Assembly: GCA_965206125.1 (NCBI GenBank)
Contig: CBDBIN010000032.1
Coordinates: 1-64,000 of the forward strand
Reading direction: 5' to 3'
DNA: 64,000 nucleotides
From: CAXWPM01 sp965206125
GTDB lineage: Bacteria > Acidobacteriota > Terriglobia > 20CM-2-55-15
In this document: piece after piece, positions 9,080 to 18,844 of the stretch
How positions within the stretch are numbered: position 1 is the stretch's first letter
Layout: each line of letters opens with the position of its first letter
Program-made: the position numbers and the translations under genes
The notes under the pieces: model-generated
Database searches by the model: none
Seen by the model: the letters and a program-made list of their open reading frames with translations, nothing else
Told to the model about the DNA's origin: nothing

Positions 9080-9346
9080 GTGATCAAGGTCGATCTTGTC
9101 AATCAGATCGTCGCCAGAACGGGTGTCAGCAAAACCAAAGCCGAGCAAGCGGTCGACACCATTTTCGCCTCGATGAAGCAAGCGCTCAAGCGCGACGATC
9201 GGATTGAGCTCCGGGGTTTCGGCGTGTTTTCGGTGAAGCCGCGGAAGACCGGAATCGGACGCAATCCCCGTACCGGTTCGGAAGTAAGCATCCCTCCCGG
9301 CAAGGCCGTCCGCTTCAAACCCGGTAAGGACCTGCAATCGTTGTAG
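9080..9346 (+). CDS. HU/IHF family DNA-binding protein
   Basis: 88 aa from a GTG at 9080, preceded by CTGGAGG. It has the HU fold signature: KVDLVNQIVARTGVSKTKAEQAVDTIF, then the DNA-arm region RGFGVFSVKPRKTGIGRNPRTG and VRFKPGKDL. The GRNPRTG arm with its Pro inserts into the minor groove and bends DNA. It acts in nucleoid packaging; HU and IHF subunits cannot be told apart here. The membrane protease follows 28 bp later and may be co-transcribed. Confidence 0.93.
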   Translation: MIKVDLVNQIVARTGVSKTKAEQAVDTIFASMKQALKRDDRIELRGFGVFSVKPRKTGIGRNPRTGSEVSIPPGKAVRFKPGKDLQSL

Positions 9347-9374
9347 TAACGGCTCCGCCCGGGCCGCAGTCTCG

Positions 9375-10301
9375 ATGGACACCGACATCGTCAATGGGGT
9401 GCCGCCCAGCCTTGCCGAAGACAGACAGCCGTTCCCCTGGGTAAACGTCGCCCTCTTCGTCGCGACCGTCTTCACCACCCTCTTCGTCGGCACCATGCTG
9501 ATGGGCTCGTTCAACCAGACCCTGGGCCCGCTGGGGCCGGGCGACCCTATCCGGAGTATCTGGACCGATCCTTCTATCCTGTTAAGCGGACTACCTTTCT
9601 CGATTGCGATCATGTCGATCTTTCTGGCTCACGAGATGGGTCACTACTTGACGTGTCGCTACTACGGGATTTCGGCGACACTGCCCTACTTTATCCCGGC
9701 GCCCACGCTTTTCGGCACGTTTGGCGCATTCATCCGCATCCGATCGCCGTTTCCCCGTCGCGCCGAGCTGCTGGAAGTGGGTGTCGCCGGCCCGATCGCC
9801 GGCTTCGTTCTCTCCATTCCGATTCTTGTAGTCTCTCTGACGTTGTCCCGGTTCGTCGTGATCGAGCCCGACTCCGGCTTCATGTCGCTGGGCGAGCCGC
9901 TGATCTTCAAGTTTTTCGCCGTCCTCATGCAGCTGACCCCGCCGCCAGGCATGGATTTGTACCTCCATCCGATCGGTTTCGCGGCGTGGGTCGGGTTCTT
10001 CCTGACTGCCCTGAACCTGATTCCGGTCGGGCAGCTCGACGGAGGACACATCTCTTACGCGCTGTTCGGGCGCCATCACCGTCGGATCTCTCAGGTTGTC
10101 GTGTTCGCCCTGCTTCCGCTTGGGATTTTCGCGTGGCCGGGATGGCTGGTGTGGATCGTGCTGCTCGCCCTGCTCGGAACCCGTCACCCGCCGACGGTCG
10201 ATGACACCGTCCCGCTCGAATCGCGGCACGTCGTGCTGGGCTGGATCGCCCTGGCGATGCTGGTGTTGTGTTTTACGCCGTTTCCGTTGACGATCACGTA
10301 G
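9375..10301 (+). CDS. M50/site-2-protease-like membrane metalloprotease
   Basis: 308 aa with about seven membrane segments. The zinc site is HEMGH in a membrane helix (IFLAHEMGHYLTCRYYGI), and the third ligand is in LNLIPVGQLDGGH, which is the site-2 protease pattern NxxPxxxLDGG. The insert ATLPYFIPAPTLFGTFGAFIRIRSP matches the soluble-fold group related to plant EGY proteases. No PDZ domain is present. Likely substrates are membrane-bound regulators (inference). It ends convergently with a LysR gene across a palindrome. Confidence 0.9.
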   Translation: MDTDIVNGVPPSLAEDRQPFPWVNVALFVATVFTTLFVGTMLMGSFNQTLGPLGPGDPIRSIWTDPSILLSGLPFSIAIMSIFLAHEMGHYLTCRYYGISATLPYFIPAPTLFGTFGAFIRIRSPFPRRAELLEVGVAGPIAGFVLSIPILVVSLTLSRFVVIEPDSGFMSLGEPLIFKFFAVLMQLTPPPGMDLYLHPIGFAAWVGFFLTALNLIPVGQLDGGHISYALFGRHHRRISQVVVFALLPLGIFAWPGWLVWIVLLALLGTRHPPTVDDTVPLESRHVVLGWIALAMLVLCFTPFPLTIT

Positions 10302-10303
10302 TT

Positions 10304-10325
10304 GTCAGTTGTACAACTGATAACT
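10304..10325. terminator. Palindrome between convergent genes
   Basis: TCAGTTGTACAACTGA (10305-10320) is a perfect 16-bp palindrome with near-matching flanks, in the 33-bp gap between the M50 protease and the LysR gene. It may stop transcription in both directions but lacks a clear T run. Confidence 0.45.
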
Positions 10326-10334
10326 GACTGACGA

Positions 10335-11237
10335 CTACTTCCCAACCCGGTCTCCCGGCCGGTACCTCTTCAGAAAATCCAACAACGCGGCTGTCGTGGG
10401 GTCGAGCAGCTTCTGCCTCCTGTGGACGATGCCGATCGGCCGCATCAACTCGGGCATGTCGATCGGTACGGCCGCCAGGACACCGTCCTTCACCTCCCGC
10501 CGCACGCTGGGCCGTGGAAGGATGCTGACGCCGGATTGAGTCGAAATCGCTTGTTTGATCGTCTCGATATTGTCGAACTGCATCGCGATGTCGGGTTTGA
10601 CGCCCCTTCCGCGGAGCGCTCGGTCGACGGCCTTCCGGATCGCCAACGTCCGATCGAACGCGACGAACCTTTGTCCGGTGATCGCGGCGGCTGTCACCTT
10701 GCTCTCCGATGCGAGAGGATGATCCGATGAACAAACGAAGACCATCGGTTCGGAATGCCACGGGATGATCGTCAAGGAACGGTTGGGGCTGGGAAAGGAA
10801 AGGATTCCCAGATCGGCGCCGTCCGAGACTATCGCCTCGACGACCTCGTCTGGGTGAAGATATGCGAGCCGTACCCGTGCCCGCTGGTGCAGCGAGGTGA
10901 ACTGCTGCGTGTACCAGCCCATGTCCCCCAGCCCTACCGAGTAGATCACCGCGACACGGACCGTACCCTCGATACGCGTCCGGTTGGAGTTGATTTCGTT
11001 CCGCGCCTTCTCAAGGCAATCGACGATTTCCTGGCAGGCCTCGAAGAAGATACTGCCTTCGGTCGTGACCATGAACGGTCGCTTTGTACGGTCGATCAGC
11101 TGGACACCCAACTCCTGCTCGAGCTGCCGAACGGACTGGCTTGCCGCCGACTGCGAGACGTGGCTCGCCGCCGCGCCCAGCGAAAAGCTGTTCGACCGGA
11201 TTACATCGCAGTAAAGGTAGAGGGTTTCCAGATTCAT
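10335..11237 (-). CDS. LysR-type transcriptional regulator, probably of gltBD
   Basis: 300 aa from ATG 11237 (a TTG at 11249 is a weaker choice). The N-terminus is a LysR winged helix: NLETLYLYCDVIRSNSFSLGAAASHVSQSAASQSVRQLEQELGVQLIDRTKRP. A periplasmic-binding-like effector domain follows from about residue 90 (GTVRVAVIYSVGLGDMGWY to the end). It is divergently placed next to gltB. In Bacillus the LysR protein GltC activates the divergent gltAB, so the same job is likely here (inference from context). Two short palindromes lie in the shared promoter region. Confidence 0.92.
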   Translation of the reverse strand: MNLETLYLYCDVIRSNSFSLGAAASHVSQSAASQSVRQLEQELGVQLIDRTKRPFMVTTEGSIFFEACQEIVDCLEKARNEINSNRTRIEGTVRVAVIYSVGLGDMGWYTQQFTSLHQRARVRLAYLHPDEVVEAIVSDGADLGILSFPSPNRSLTIIPWHSEPMVFVCSSDHPLASESKVTAAAITGQRFVAFDRTLAIRKAVDRALRGRGVKPDIAMQFDNIETIKQAISTQSGVSILPRPSVRREVKDGVLAAVPIDMPELMRPIGIVHRRQKLLDPTTAALLDFLKRYRPGDRVGK

Positions 11238-11257
11238 TCTCAGTCTCAATCTACAGA

Positions 11258-11272
11258 ATAAGTATAGCTTAT
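11258..11272. promoter_or_regulatory. Candidate LysR box ATAAG-N5-CTTAT
   Basis: ATAAGTATAGCTTAT is a perfect inverted repeat with a 5-bp centre, 21 bp upstream of the LysR start codon in an unusually AT-rich stretch. Its 15-bp span fits the LysR T-N11-A rule. Binding is inferred only. Confidence 0.45.
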
Positions 11273-11315
11273 GTAAAGTAAATATGATTTTTGAGATGAC
11301 TTATTTTCTGAAAAC

Positions 11316-11330
11316 GAATACAGTGTATTC
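11316..11330. promoter_or_regulatory. Second palindrome in the LysR-gltB intergenic region
   Basis: GAATACAGTGTATTC is a perfect 6+3+6 palindrome about 45 bp beyond the first box, toward gltB. Paired sites like this are usual for LysR recognition and activation. The spacing to a gltB promoter cannot be fixed by eye. Confidence 0.4.
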
Positions 11331-11527
11331 AAATCCGAGTCGAGACAACCTGCCGGTTTTCGACCTAGAGCCGCAGAAGGGGAGCCTTCAGCCCTGATCG
11401 TGAAGGGGTTGTCCCGCCACCGTAGGTGGCCGGGATGGGCCGCTTCGTTATCGGCATCCCTCAGTGGTCACTGCGCGGCCCGATGCCGCGACGTCCGGCA
11501 AGGAAGCCTCCTGGCTCGACAGCGAGA

Positions 11528-14500
11528 ATGAATAGACCACCAAAACGGGGGTTGTACGACCCGAGATTCGAGCACGATGCCTGCGGCGTCGGCTTTGTCG
11601 CCGACGTCGGCGGTATCCGTTCGAATCGGATCGTGCGACAGGCTCTGGAAGTGTTGCTGAACCTGGGGCATCGGGGAGCCAAAGGTTCTGAGGCCAACAC
11701 GGGCGATGGAGCCGGAATCCTGCTCCAGGTGCCCCACGAGTTCCTGCGCGCGGTCTGCCTCAAGAACAGCCTCCGTCTGCCTGGCGCCGGCGACTACGGC
11801 GTGGGTATGGTGAACCTCCCGACCGTGGACTCCGAGGCGCAGAAGATCCAGGCGTTGGTCGAGGACGCGGTCTACCGGACCGGCCAGCGGCTGCTCGGTT
11901 GGCGCGACGTTCCGGTGGACAACTCCCCGATCGGGAACACGGCGCGCGCGTGTGAGCCGCGCATACGACAGGTCTTCATCGGTCGCGGAGAAGGGACGGA
12001 ACGATCGGATTTCGAGCGCAGACTTCTTCTCGTCCGCAAGCGAGCTGAAAAGGCTGTCGCCGGTTCCTCTATCGAGCATCGCGAAGATTTTTATGTAGCC
12101 AGCCTGTCCTCCAATACGATCGTCTACAAGGGAATGCTTTCGGCCGAGCAGGTCGAAACCTATTTCCCCGACCTCGGAGACAGCAGGATCCTGTCGGCGC
12201 TGGCGCTCGTTCACCAGCGGTTCAGCACGAACACTTTCCCGAGCTGGTCGCTTGCACATCCGTTCCGCTACCTGGCCCACAACGGCGAAATCAACACGCT
12301 CCACGGGAATATCAACTGGATGCGGGCCCGGGAAGGACTGTTCCGTTCTGACCATTTCGGCGACGACCTCCGGGACCTGTGCCCGGTCCTGGTCGAAGGG
12401 GGCAGCGATTCGGCCGTCATCGACAACGCCCTCGAGATGCTGATGCTGTGCGGCCGGTCGTTGCCGCACGCGGTGATGATGCTCATTCCCGAGGCGTGGG
12501 ACGGGCACGAAAGCATGAGCGACGAGAAGAAGGCGTTCTACGAGTATCACGCGTGTCTGATGGAGCCCTGGGACGGCCCCGCGTCGATCGCGTTTACCGA
12601 CGGCACCGTAATCGGCGCCGTGCTGGACCGCAACGGCCTTCGCCCGTCGCGCTACTACGTAACCAAGGACGGTCTGGTCGTCATGGCTTCCGAAGTCGGC
12701 GTTCTGGATATTCCGCCCGACCAGGTGCAATACAAAGGCCGGCTGGAACCCGGGAAGATGTTCCTGATCGACACGAGCGAAGGGCGGATCATCGACGACG
12801 CCGAATTGAAGCAGCGGATGGCCACCGAGAATCCGTACCGCGAGTGGCTCAACGAACAGATGACGCCTCTCGCCGACCTGCCCGCGATTGCCGCACCACC
12901 CGAACCGGACCGTTCGATTGTCCTGGAAAAACAGCAGATCTTCGGCTACACCCACGAAGATCTGCGGATCTTGATGGCGCCGATGGCCGTCAATGGCCAG
13001 GAGGCGCTGGGTTCGATGGGTAACGACACGCCGCTTGCGGTGCTGTCGGACCGGGCTCCCAGCCTGTTCAATTACTTCAAACAGCTCTTCGCGCAGGTCA
13101 CCAACCCTCCCCTGGACGCGATACGGGAAGAGCTGGTCACGTCGACGATCAGTTACATCGGGGCCGAGCGAAACCTGCTCGAGCCGTCACCGGAGAACGG
13201 CCGGCAGATCAAGATCCTGTCGCCCATTCTCGCGAACGACGACTTCCGAAAGCTGGCCGGAATCGAGATGCCGGGATACCAGACCGCGACGCTCGAGATG
13301 TTGTTTCCGGTGAGCGAGGGCAGTGCCGGCCTGCGGTCCTCCCTCGAAAGATTGTGTGAAGCCGCGTCCGCTGCGATCGACGACGGCGTGAATATCGTCA
13401 TCTTGTCCGACCGTGGCGTCGGCCGGGGGAATGCGCCGATCCCGAGTCTGCTCGCTACGGCCGGCGTCCACCATCACCTCGTACGGGAAGGGAAGCGTAC
13501 GCGTGCCGCGATCATCGTCGAAACCGGGGAAGCCCGCGAGGTTCACCACTACTGTCTGCTGATAGGCTACGGTGCGACCGCGATCAACCCGTACCTGGCG
13601 TTCGAAACTCTGAACGACATCATCGACCAGAAGCTGATCGACATCGCTCACGCGGCGGCCGTCAACCACTACATCAAGGCCGTCAATAAGGGCATTGTGA
13701 AGGTGATGTCGAAGATGGGGATCTCGACGCTCCAGAGCTACCGGGGCGCCCAGATATTTGAAGCGATCGGCTTGAACAGAGCGTTCGTCGACCGTTACCT
13801 CACATGGACGGCGTCGCGGATCGACGGTATCGGCCTGGAGGAGATTGCCCAGGAGGTGTTGGCGCACCACCAGCATGCATTCCCGTCGCGCCCGGTCCGC
13901 GAGCCGGACCTGGAGTGGGGCGGACAGTACCAGTGGCGTCGTGAAGGGGAGTACCACATGTACAACCCCGACAGCATCCACAAGCTGCAGTACTCGACGC
14001 GCAGGGACGATTACGGACTCTTCAAGCAGTTCAGCGAGGCCGTCAACCAGACGGACCGGCAGCTGTGCACGCTGCGCGGCATGCTCGATTTCAAGTTCGC
14101 CGACGAACCGATCCCCCTGGCCGAAGTCGAGAGCGTCGACAAGATCCTTACCCGTTTTGCGACCGGCGCGATGTCGTTCGGGTCCATCAGCAAAGAAGCC
14201 CACGAGACGCTTGCAATTGCGATGAATCGCATCGGCGGCAAGAGCAACACGGGCGAGGGTGGCGAGGATCCGGCGCGTTACATCCCCGACGAGAACGGCG
14301 ACTCGCGCTCGAGCGCGATCAAACAGATCGCATCCGGCCGTTTCGGGGTGACGAGCGAGTACCTGGTGAGTGCCAAGGAACTCCAGATCAAGATGGCTCA
14401 GGGAGCGAAGCCGGGCGAAGGCGGTCAATTGCCCGGCTATAAGGTCGACCGTATGATTGCGCGTGTCCGGCACTCGACGCCGGGCGTGGGATTGATCTCA

Positions 14501-16051
14501 CCGCCGCCGCACCACGATATCTACTCGATCGAAGATCTTGCGCAGTTGATCTTCGACCTGAAGAACGCCAACCCGCGGGCGCGAATCAGCGTGAAACTGG
14601 TTTCTGAGGTCGGCGTCGGCACGGTGGCGGCGGGTGTGTCCAAGGCGCACGCCGACGTCGTGTTGATCTCGGGCGACAGCGGTGGCACCGGCGCCTCTCC
14701 ACAGACCAGCATCAAGCATGCGGGGATTCCCTGGGAGCTCGGGTTGGCCGAGACCCACCAGGTACTCGTCGCCAACGATCTGCGGAGCCGGATCATCGTC
14801 CAGACGGACGGGCAGATGAAGACGGGGAGAGACGCGGTGATTGCGGCGCTGCTCGGTGCCGAGGAATACGGTTTTGCCACGGCTGCACTGATCGTCTCCG
14901 GCTGCATCATGATGCGCGTCTGTCACCTCAACACGTGCCCGGTCGGCATCGCCACGCAGGATGAGAGGCTCCGCGGCAAGTTCGACGGAGATCCGCAGCA
15001 CGTCGTGAACTATTTCCGTTTCGTCGCCGAGGAGATGCGCGAGCTCATGGCCCGTCTTGGTTTCCGGGCCATCGACGAGATGATAGGCCGGATGGACCGG
15101 CTGGACCCGTCGCGCGCCGTGGAGCACTGGAAGGGAAGAAAGCTGGATCTTTCACCGTTGCTCGAGCAGCCGGAAGTGTCTGCCGAGGTCGGGACGAGAT
15201 GCATCCATGAACAGGATCACGGGATCCACAAGATCCTGGACAACCGCCTTATTGGGCTTGCCAAGGACGCGCTCGAACACAGGCATCCCATCGAGATCCG
15301 TCTGCCGATCCGCAACTCGGACCGTACGACGGGAACGATGCTCGGCAGCGAAGTCACCCGGCGGCATGGCGCTGACGGTCTGCCGGAAGACACGATTGGC
15401 ATCCACTTCAAGGGTTCGGCCGGGCAGAGCTTTGCGGCGTTCGTGCCGGCCGGCATGACGCTGACTCTTGAAGGTGATGCGAACGACTACCTGGCCAAGG
15501 GCCTGTCCGGTGGCCGGATCATCGTGTTCCCGCCCCAGAGCGCGACTTTCGTGCCGGAAGAGAACATCATCGCCGGCAATGTCGTGCTCTACGGCGCTAC
15601 GGGCGGCGAGATGTTCATCCATGGAGTCGTCGGAGAGCGTTTTTGCGTCCGCAACAGCGGAGCCGTCGCCGTCGTCGAGGGTGTTGGCGATCATGCCTGT
15701 GAATACATGACCGGCGGACGCGTGGTCGTGCTGGGCCGGACCGGCAGGAACTTCGCGGCCGGCATGAGCGGAGGGATCGCTTACGTGCTGGACACCGCAG
15801 GTGATTTTGCCCAGCGCTGCAACCTCGGGATGGTCGACCTCGAGCACTTCGAAGGTCCCGCCGAGGAAAGCTTCGTCCGTTACCTCATCGAACGCCAGGT
15901 CAATTACACCGACAGCGACTATGCCCGCAGGGTCCTGGCCGACTGGGAGACGAACCGCATGAAGTTCGTCAAGGTCATGCCGCTCGACTATCGCCGCGTG
16001 CTGGCAGAGCAGAAGAGGGGTGGTAGCCGCCAGATGGTGCAGCATGGGTGA
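11528..16051 (+). CDS. gltB: Glutamate synthase, large (alpha) subunit
   Basis: 1507 aa from ATG 11528; an upstream GTG frame (11426) has no family similarity. The class II glutamine amidotransferase domain starts at the nucleophile Cys19 in DACGVGF, after a short propeptide. It contains HQRFSTNTFPSW and HNGEINT. The central domain is followed by the FMN/synthase barrel (SFGSISKEAHETLAIAMNRIGGKSNTGEGGEDPARY, GQLPGYKV, SGDSGGTGASP) with the 3Fe-4S cysteines in SGCIMMRVCHLNTCPVGIATQ. The C-terminus is the GXGXG beta-helix (LAKGLSGGRIIV, GATGGEMFIHG). The enzyme makes glutamate from glutamine and 2-oxoglutarate. It overlaps gltD by 8 bp. Confidence 0.97.
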   Translation: MNRPPKRGLYDPRFEHDACGVGFVADVGGIRSNRIVRQALEVLLNLGHRGAKGSEANTGDGAGILLQVPHEFLRAVCLKNSLRLPGAGDYGVGMVNLPTVDSEAQKIQALVEDAVYRTGQRLLGWRDVPVDNSPIGNTARACEPRIRQVFIGRGEGTERSDFERRLLLVRKRAEKAVAGSSIEHREDFYVASLSSNTIVYKGMLSAEQVETYFPDLGDSRILSALALVHQRFSTNTFPSWSLAHPFRYLAHNGEINTLHGNINWMRAREGLFRSDHFGDDLRDLCPVLVEGGSDSAVIDNALEMLMLCGRSLPHAVMMLIPEAWDGHESMSDEKKAFYEYHACLMEPWDGPASIAFTDGTVIGAVLDRNGLRPSRYYVTKDGLVVMASEVGVLDIPPDQVQYKGRLEPGKMFLIDTSEGRIIDDAELKQRMATENPYREWLNEQMTPLADLPAIAAPPEPDRSIVLEKQQIFGYTHEDLRILMAPMAVNGQEALGSMGNDTPLAVLSDRAPSLFNYFKQLFAQVTNPPLDAIREELVTSTISYIGAERNLLEPSPENGRQIKILSPILANDDFRKLAGIEMPGYQTATLEMLFPVSEGSAGLRSSLERLCEAASAAIDDGVNIVILSDRGVGRGNAPIPSLLATAGVHHHLVREGKRTRAAIIVETGEAREVHHYCLLIGYGATAINPYLAFETLNDIIDQKLIDIAHAAAVNHYIKAVNKGIVKVMSKMGISTLQSYRGAQIFEAIGLNRAFVDRYLTWTASRIDGIGLEEIAQEVLAHHQHAFPSRPVREPDLEWGGQYQWRREGEYHMYNPDSIHKLQYSTRRDDYGLFKQFSEAVNQTDRQLCTLRGMLDFKFADEPIPLAEVESVDKILTRFATGAMSFGSISKEAHETLAIAMNRIGGKSNTGEGGEDPARYIPDENGDSRSSAIKQIASGRFGVTSEYLVSAKELQIKMAQGAKPGEGGQLPGYKVDRMIARVRHSTPGVGLISPPPHHDIYSIEDLAQLIFDLKNANPRARISVKLVSEVGVGTVAAGVSKAHADVVLISGDSGGTGASPQTSIKHAGIPWELGLAETHQVLVANDLRSRIIVQTDGQMKTGRDAVIAALLGAEEYGFATAALIVSGCIMMRVCHLNTCPVGIATQDERLRGKFDGDPQHVVNYFRFVAEEMRELMARLGFRAIDEMIGRMDRLDPSRAVEHWKGRKLDLSPLLEQPEVSAEVGTRCIHEQDHGIHKILDNRLIGLAKDALEHRHPIEIRLPIRNSDRTTGTMLGSEVTRRHGADGLPEDTIGIHFKGSAGQSFAAFVPAGMTLTLEGDANDYLAKGLSGGRIIVFPPQSATFVPEENIIAGNVVLYGATGGEMFIHGVVGERFCVRNSGAVAVVEGVGDHACEYMTGGRVVVLGRTGRNFAAGMSGGIAYVLDTAGDFAQRCNLGMVDLEHFEGPAEESFVRYLIERQVNYTDSDYARRVLADWETNRMKFVKVMPLDYRRVLAEQKRGGSRQMVQHG

Positions 16052-17480
16052 TCCTTCCGGGTTTCTCGAGATCGCCCGCGTCCTTCCCGACCGTCGTCCC
16101 GTTCCGGCACGCGTCCGGGACTGGCAGGAGGTTTACCGCGACTTCCCCAAGGACGATCTCAAGAAACAGGCCGCCCGTTGCATGGACTGCGGCATTCCGT
16201 TCTGTCACGAAGGTTGCCCTCTCGGAAACATCATTCCCGACTGGAACGACCTGGTCTACCGTAACCACTGGCGCGAAGCGATCGACCGCCTGCATGCGAC
16301 GAACAATTTTCCCGAATTCACTGGGCGTCTGTGTCCGGCGCCGTGTGAGGGTTCGTGTGTCCTGGCGATCAATTCCGACTCCGTCACGATCAAACAGATA
16401 GAGGTCACGATCATCGACCGCGCGTTCGCGGAAGGATGGATCCGCGCGACGCCGCCCACCAAGCGTACGGGTAAGAAGGTTGCGGTCGTCGGTTCCGGAC
16501 CCGCGGGCCTTGCCGGGGCGGACCTGCTGAACCGAGCCGGGCACACCGTCACGGTCCTCGAGCGGGCTGACCGGATCGGAGGGCTGCTGCGCTACGGGAT
16601 TCCGGAATTCAAGATGGAAAAACGGATCCTGGACCGCCGGCTCGAGCTACTCGTCGCCGAAGGCATCGAGTTTCGGACCAATGCCGAGGTCGGCGTCAAC
16701 GTCACGGTGGAGGAATTGCACCGCGACTACGATGCGCTGTTGCTCGCTGGAGGCGCGGAAGCGCCGAGGGACCTCAAGGTTGCCGGCAGGAAACTGGACG
16801 GCGTTCATTTCGCCATGGAGTACCTGCCGATGCAGAACCGGCGGTGCGAGGGCGACGCTATTCCCGACGCGGAATTCATCTCGGCAGCCGGTAAACGGGT
16901 CGTCATCATCGGTGGCGGTGATACGGGCGCCGACTGCCTCGGGACGGCCCATCGTCAAGGCGCCCGATCGATCCATCAGTTCGAGTTGCTCGATCGTCCA
17001 CCCGACGACAGGGCGTCGGACAACCCGTGGCCGACGTGGCCCGTGATCTACCGGACGTCGCCCGCCCACGAAGAGGGCGGTGAGCGGGCTTTCAACATCT
17101 CGACGAAGAAGTTCACCGGCGGCGGCGGCCGTGTGGAAAAGCTCCACGCCGTCAAGGTCAACATCGAGTCTGACAAAGCCGGGCGCCTGCGGATCGAGGA
17201 GATTCCGGGGAGCGACCTGGAGATGGAAGTCGACCTGGTCCTGCTTGCGATGGGATTTCTCGGTCCTGAGAAGAACGGGATGCTGGATCAGCTCGGCGTC
17301 GAGTTCACCGACAGGGGCAACGTCCGCGTCGATTCCGACCATCAGACCACCGTTCCCGGTGTGTTCGCTGCGGGCGATATGTCGCGCGGACAATCCTTGA
17401 TCGTGTGGGCGATCCGCGATGGACGTGTCGCGGCTCGGGGCATCGACAAGTTCCTGATGGGAAGTACAGAGCTCCCGTAG
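16044..17480 (+). CDS. gltD: Glutamate synthase, small (beta) subunit
   Basis: 478 aa from ATG 16044, inside the last codons of gltB. The N-terminal ferredoxin-like part has CMDCGIPFCHEGCPLGN and CPAPCEGSC, the cysteines for two 4Fe-4S clusters. FAD binding is at VVGSGPAGLAGADLL, the NAD(P)H fold at VIIGGGDTGADCLG, and the C-terminal FAD motif at GVFAAGDMSRGQSLIVWAI. It takes electrons from NADPH and passes them to GltB. Overlap with gltB implies coupled translation in fixed ratio. Confidence 0.97.
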   Translation: MGDPSGFLEIARVLPDRRPVPARVRDWQEVYRDFPKDDLKKQAARCMDCGIPFCHEGCPLGNIIPDWNDLVYRNHWREAIDRLHATNNFPEFTGRLCPAPCEGSCVLAINSDSVTIKQIEVTIIDRAFAEGWIRATPPTKRTGKKVAVVGSGPAGLAGADLLNRAGHTVTVLERADRIGGLLRYGIPEFKMEKRILDRRLELLVAEGIEFRTNAEVGVNVTVEELHRDYDALLLAGGAEAPRDLKVAGRKLDGVHFAMEYLPMQNRRCEGDAIPDAEFISAAGKRVVIIGGGDTGADCLGTAHRQGARSIHQFELLDRPPDDRASDNPWPTWPVIYRTSPAHEEGGERAFNISTKKFTGGGGRVEKLHAVKVNIESDKAGRLRIEEIPGSDLEMEVDLVLLAMGFLGPEKNGMLDQLGVEFTDRGNVRVDSDHQTTVPGVFAAGDMSRGQSLIVWAIRDGRVAARGIDKFLMGSTELP

Positions 17481-17583
17481 GTTTTCCGCCGATACCCACT
17501 CTCGAACCTTTCTCCCCGCTTGGTCACTTCCGATGAACTGCCTTTGTGCCGCGGGCCCATCGGTATGCCATACTCTCAGCACC

Positions 17584-18828
17584 ATGACGATCCCGAAGAC
17601 TCGTATAGCGATGACCCTCGCGCTGACGCTGGCCCTCGTCGGTTGTGGAACTCGAGAATTGCCGACCGAATCGTCCCAGCTTGAGTCGGCGAGCTTCGTC
17701 GAAATTCCCTCTCCCGCGCGGAACGGCGCTGGGGAGCCGAACCTCGCCATCCGAAGTGACGGATCCGCCCTCCTGAGCTGGATCGAGCCGGGGGATGAGG
17801 GGCATTTGCTTCGGCTCGCATCCCTCCCACCCGGCGCCGACGGTTGGAGCGAACCCGAAACGGTGTCGACCGGCGACAACTGGTTCGTGAACTGGGCGGA
17901 TTTCCCCTCGGTTGTGCCCCTGGCAGGCGGCGGTCTCGCTGCGCACTGGCTGGCGAAGACAGGGCCCGGCACCTACGCCTACGAGGTGAAGATCGCTCTT
18001 TCGGGTGGGTTGGGACAGCAGTGGGGAGAGCCGATCGTTCCCCACGGAGACGGAACCCAGACTGAACATGGATTCGTCTCCTTGCTGCCGATGAGCGATG
18101 GTTCGATGTCCGCCGTCTGGTTGGACGGACGTCAGATGGCTGGGCCCGACGGAGGGGCCATGTCTCTGAGGCAAGCGTTCATCGGTCCCGATGGCAGCGT
18201 CGGCGCGGAGACATTGCTGGACGACCGGGTGTGCGAATGCTGCCAGCCTTCGGCCGCTGCGATCCCTGGCGGATTGCTTGCCGTGTACCGCAATCGTACC
18301 GAGGGTGAGGTTCGCGACATCTCACTGGTTCGTTACCACGACGGCGTTTGGTCAGAGCCGCGCGATCTCTCCGAAGATGGTTGGCAGATCAACGGCTGTC
18401 CGGTGAACGGCCCATCCATTTCGGCTTCGGGAAGCCGGGTAGCTGTTGCCTGGTTTACCGCAGCGGGTGACGAACCGGCCGTGTGGGTGAAGCTTTCCGA
18501 CGACGCCGGAGAGACGTTCGGGAGTCCGGTCCGAATAGACGATGGGGGACCGCTGGGACGCATCGAAGTCGTCAGGCTTGGCGCGATGACCTATGTCATC
18601 TGGCTGGAGCAGATCGAGAGTGGAGCCGAGATTCGGATTCGCGAAGTGCGCGAGGACCATACGTTCGGCCGGTCATGGCAGGTGACGGACACCAAAGAAT
18701 CCAGGTCCAGTGGTTTTCCTCAAATTGCTGCAGACCGGAACAGGCTTGTCGTGGCCTGGACTGATGCCGACGAGCCTTCCACGATACGAACGGCGATATT
18801 GCGTTTGGGTGGTAATTCATCGGATTAG
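17584..18828 (+). CDS. BNR/sialidase-fold lipoprotein
   Basis: The ATG at 17584 gives a lipoprotein signal ending LALVGCG (lipobox Cys). The remaining roughly 390 residues are a repeating beta pattern: ALLSWIEP, LRLASLPPGADGWSEP, VWLDGRQM, VRYHDGVWSEPRDLSEDGWQINGCPVNGP, VAVAWFTAAGDEPAVWVKLSDDAGETFGSPVRID, VVWLE-type strands. SxDxGxTF Asp-box-like segments mark a six-bladed BNR/sialidase-type propeller. A CECCQPS segment is typical of one bacterial subgroup. Sialidase activity cannot be claimed. It probably sits at the outer or cytoplasmic membrane face. Confidence 0.75.
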   Translation: MTIPKTRIAMTLALTLALVGCGTRELPTESSQLESASFVEIPSPARNGAGEPNLAIRSDGSALLSWIEPGDEGHLLRLASLPPGADGWSEPETVSTGDNWFVNWADFPSVVPLAGGGLAAHWLAKTGPGTYAYEVKIALSGGLGQQWGEPIVPHGDGTQTEHGFVSLLPMSDGSMSAVWLDGRQMAGPDGGAMSLRQAFIGPDGSVGAETLLDDRVCECCQPSAAAIPGGLLAVYRNRTEGEVRDISLVRYHDGVWSEPRDLSEDGWQINGCPVNGPSISASGSRVAVAWFTAAGDEPAVWVKLSDDAGETFGSPVRIDDGGPLGRIEVVRLGAMTYVIWLEQIESGAEIRIREVREDHTFGRSWQVTDTKESRSSGFPQIAADRNRLVVAWTDADEPSTIRTAILRLGGNSSD

Positions 18829-18844
18829 GTAGGAGGACAGGGGT

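Noticed and set aside
11340..11440. Riboswitch or structured leader of gltB
   Set aside because: Several short hairpins can be drawn in this GC-rich stretch (for example GAAGG-GGAG-CCTTC), but no known class, including the glutamine and cobalamin types, fits its conserved core.
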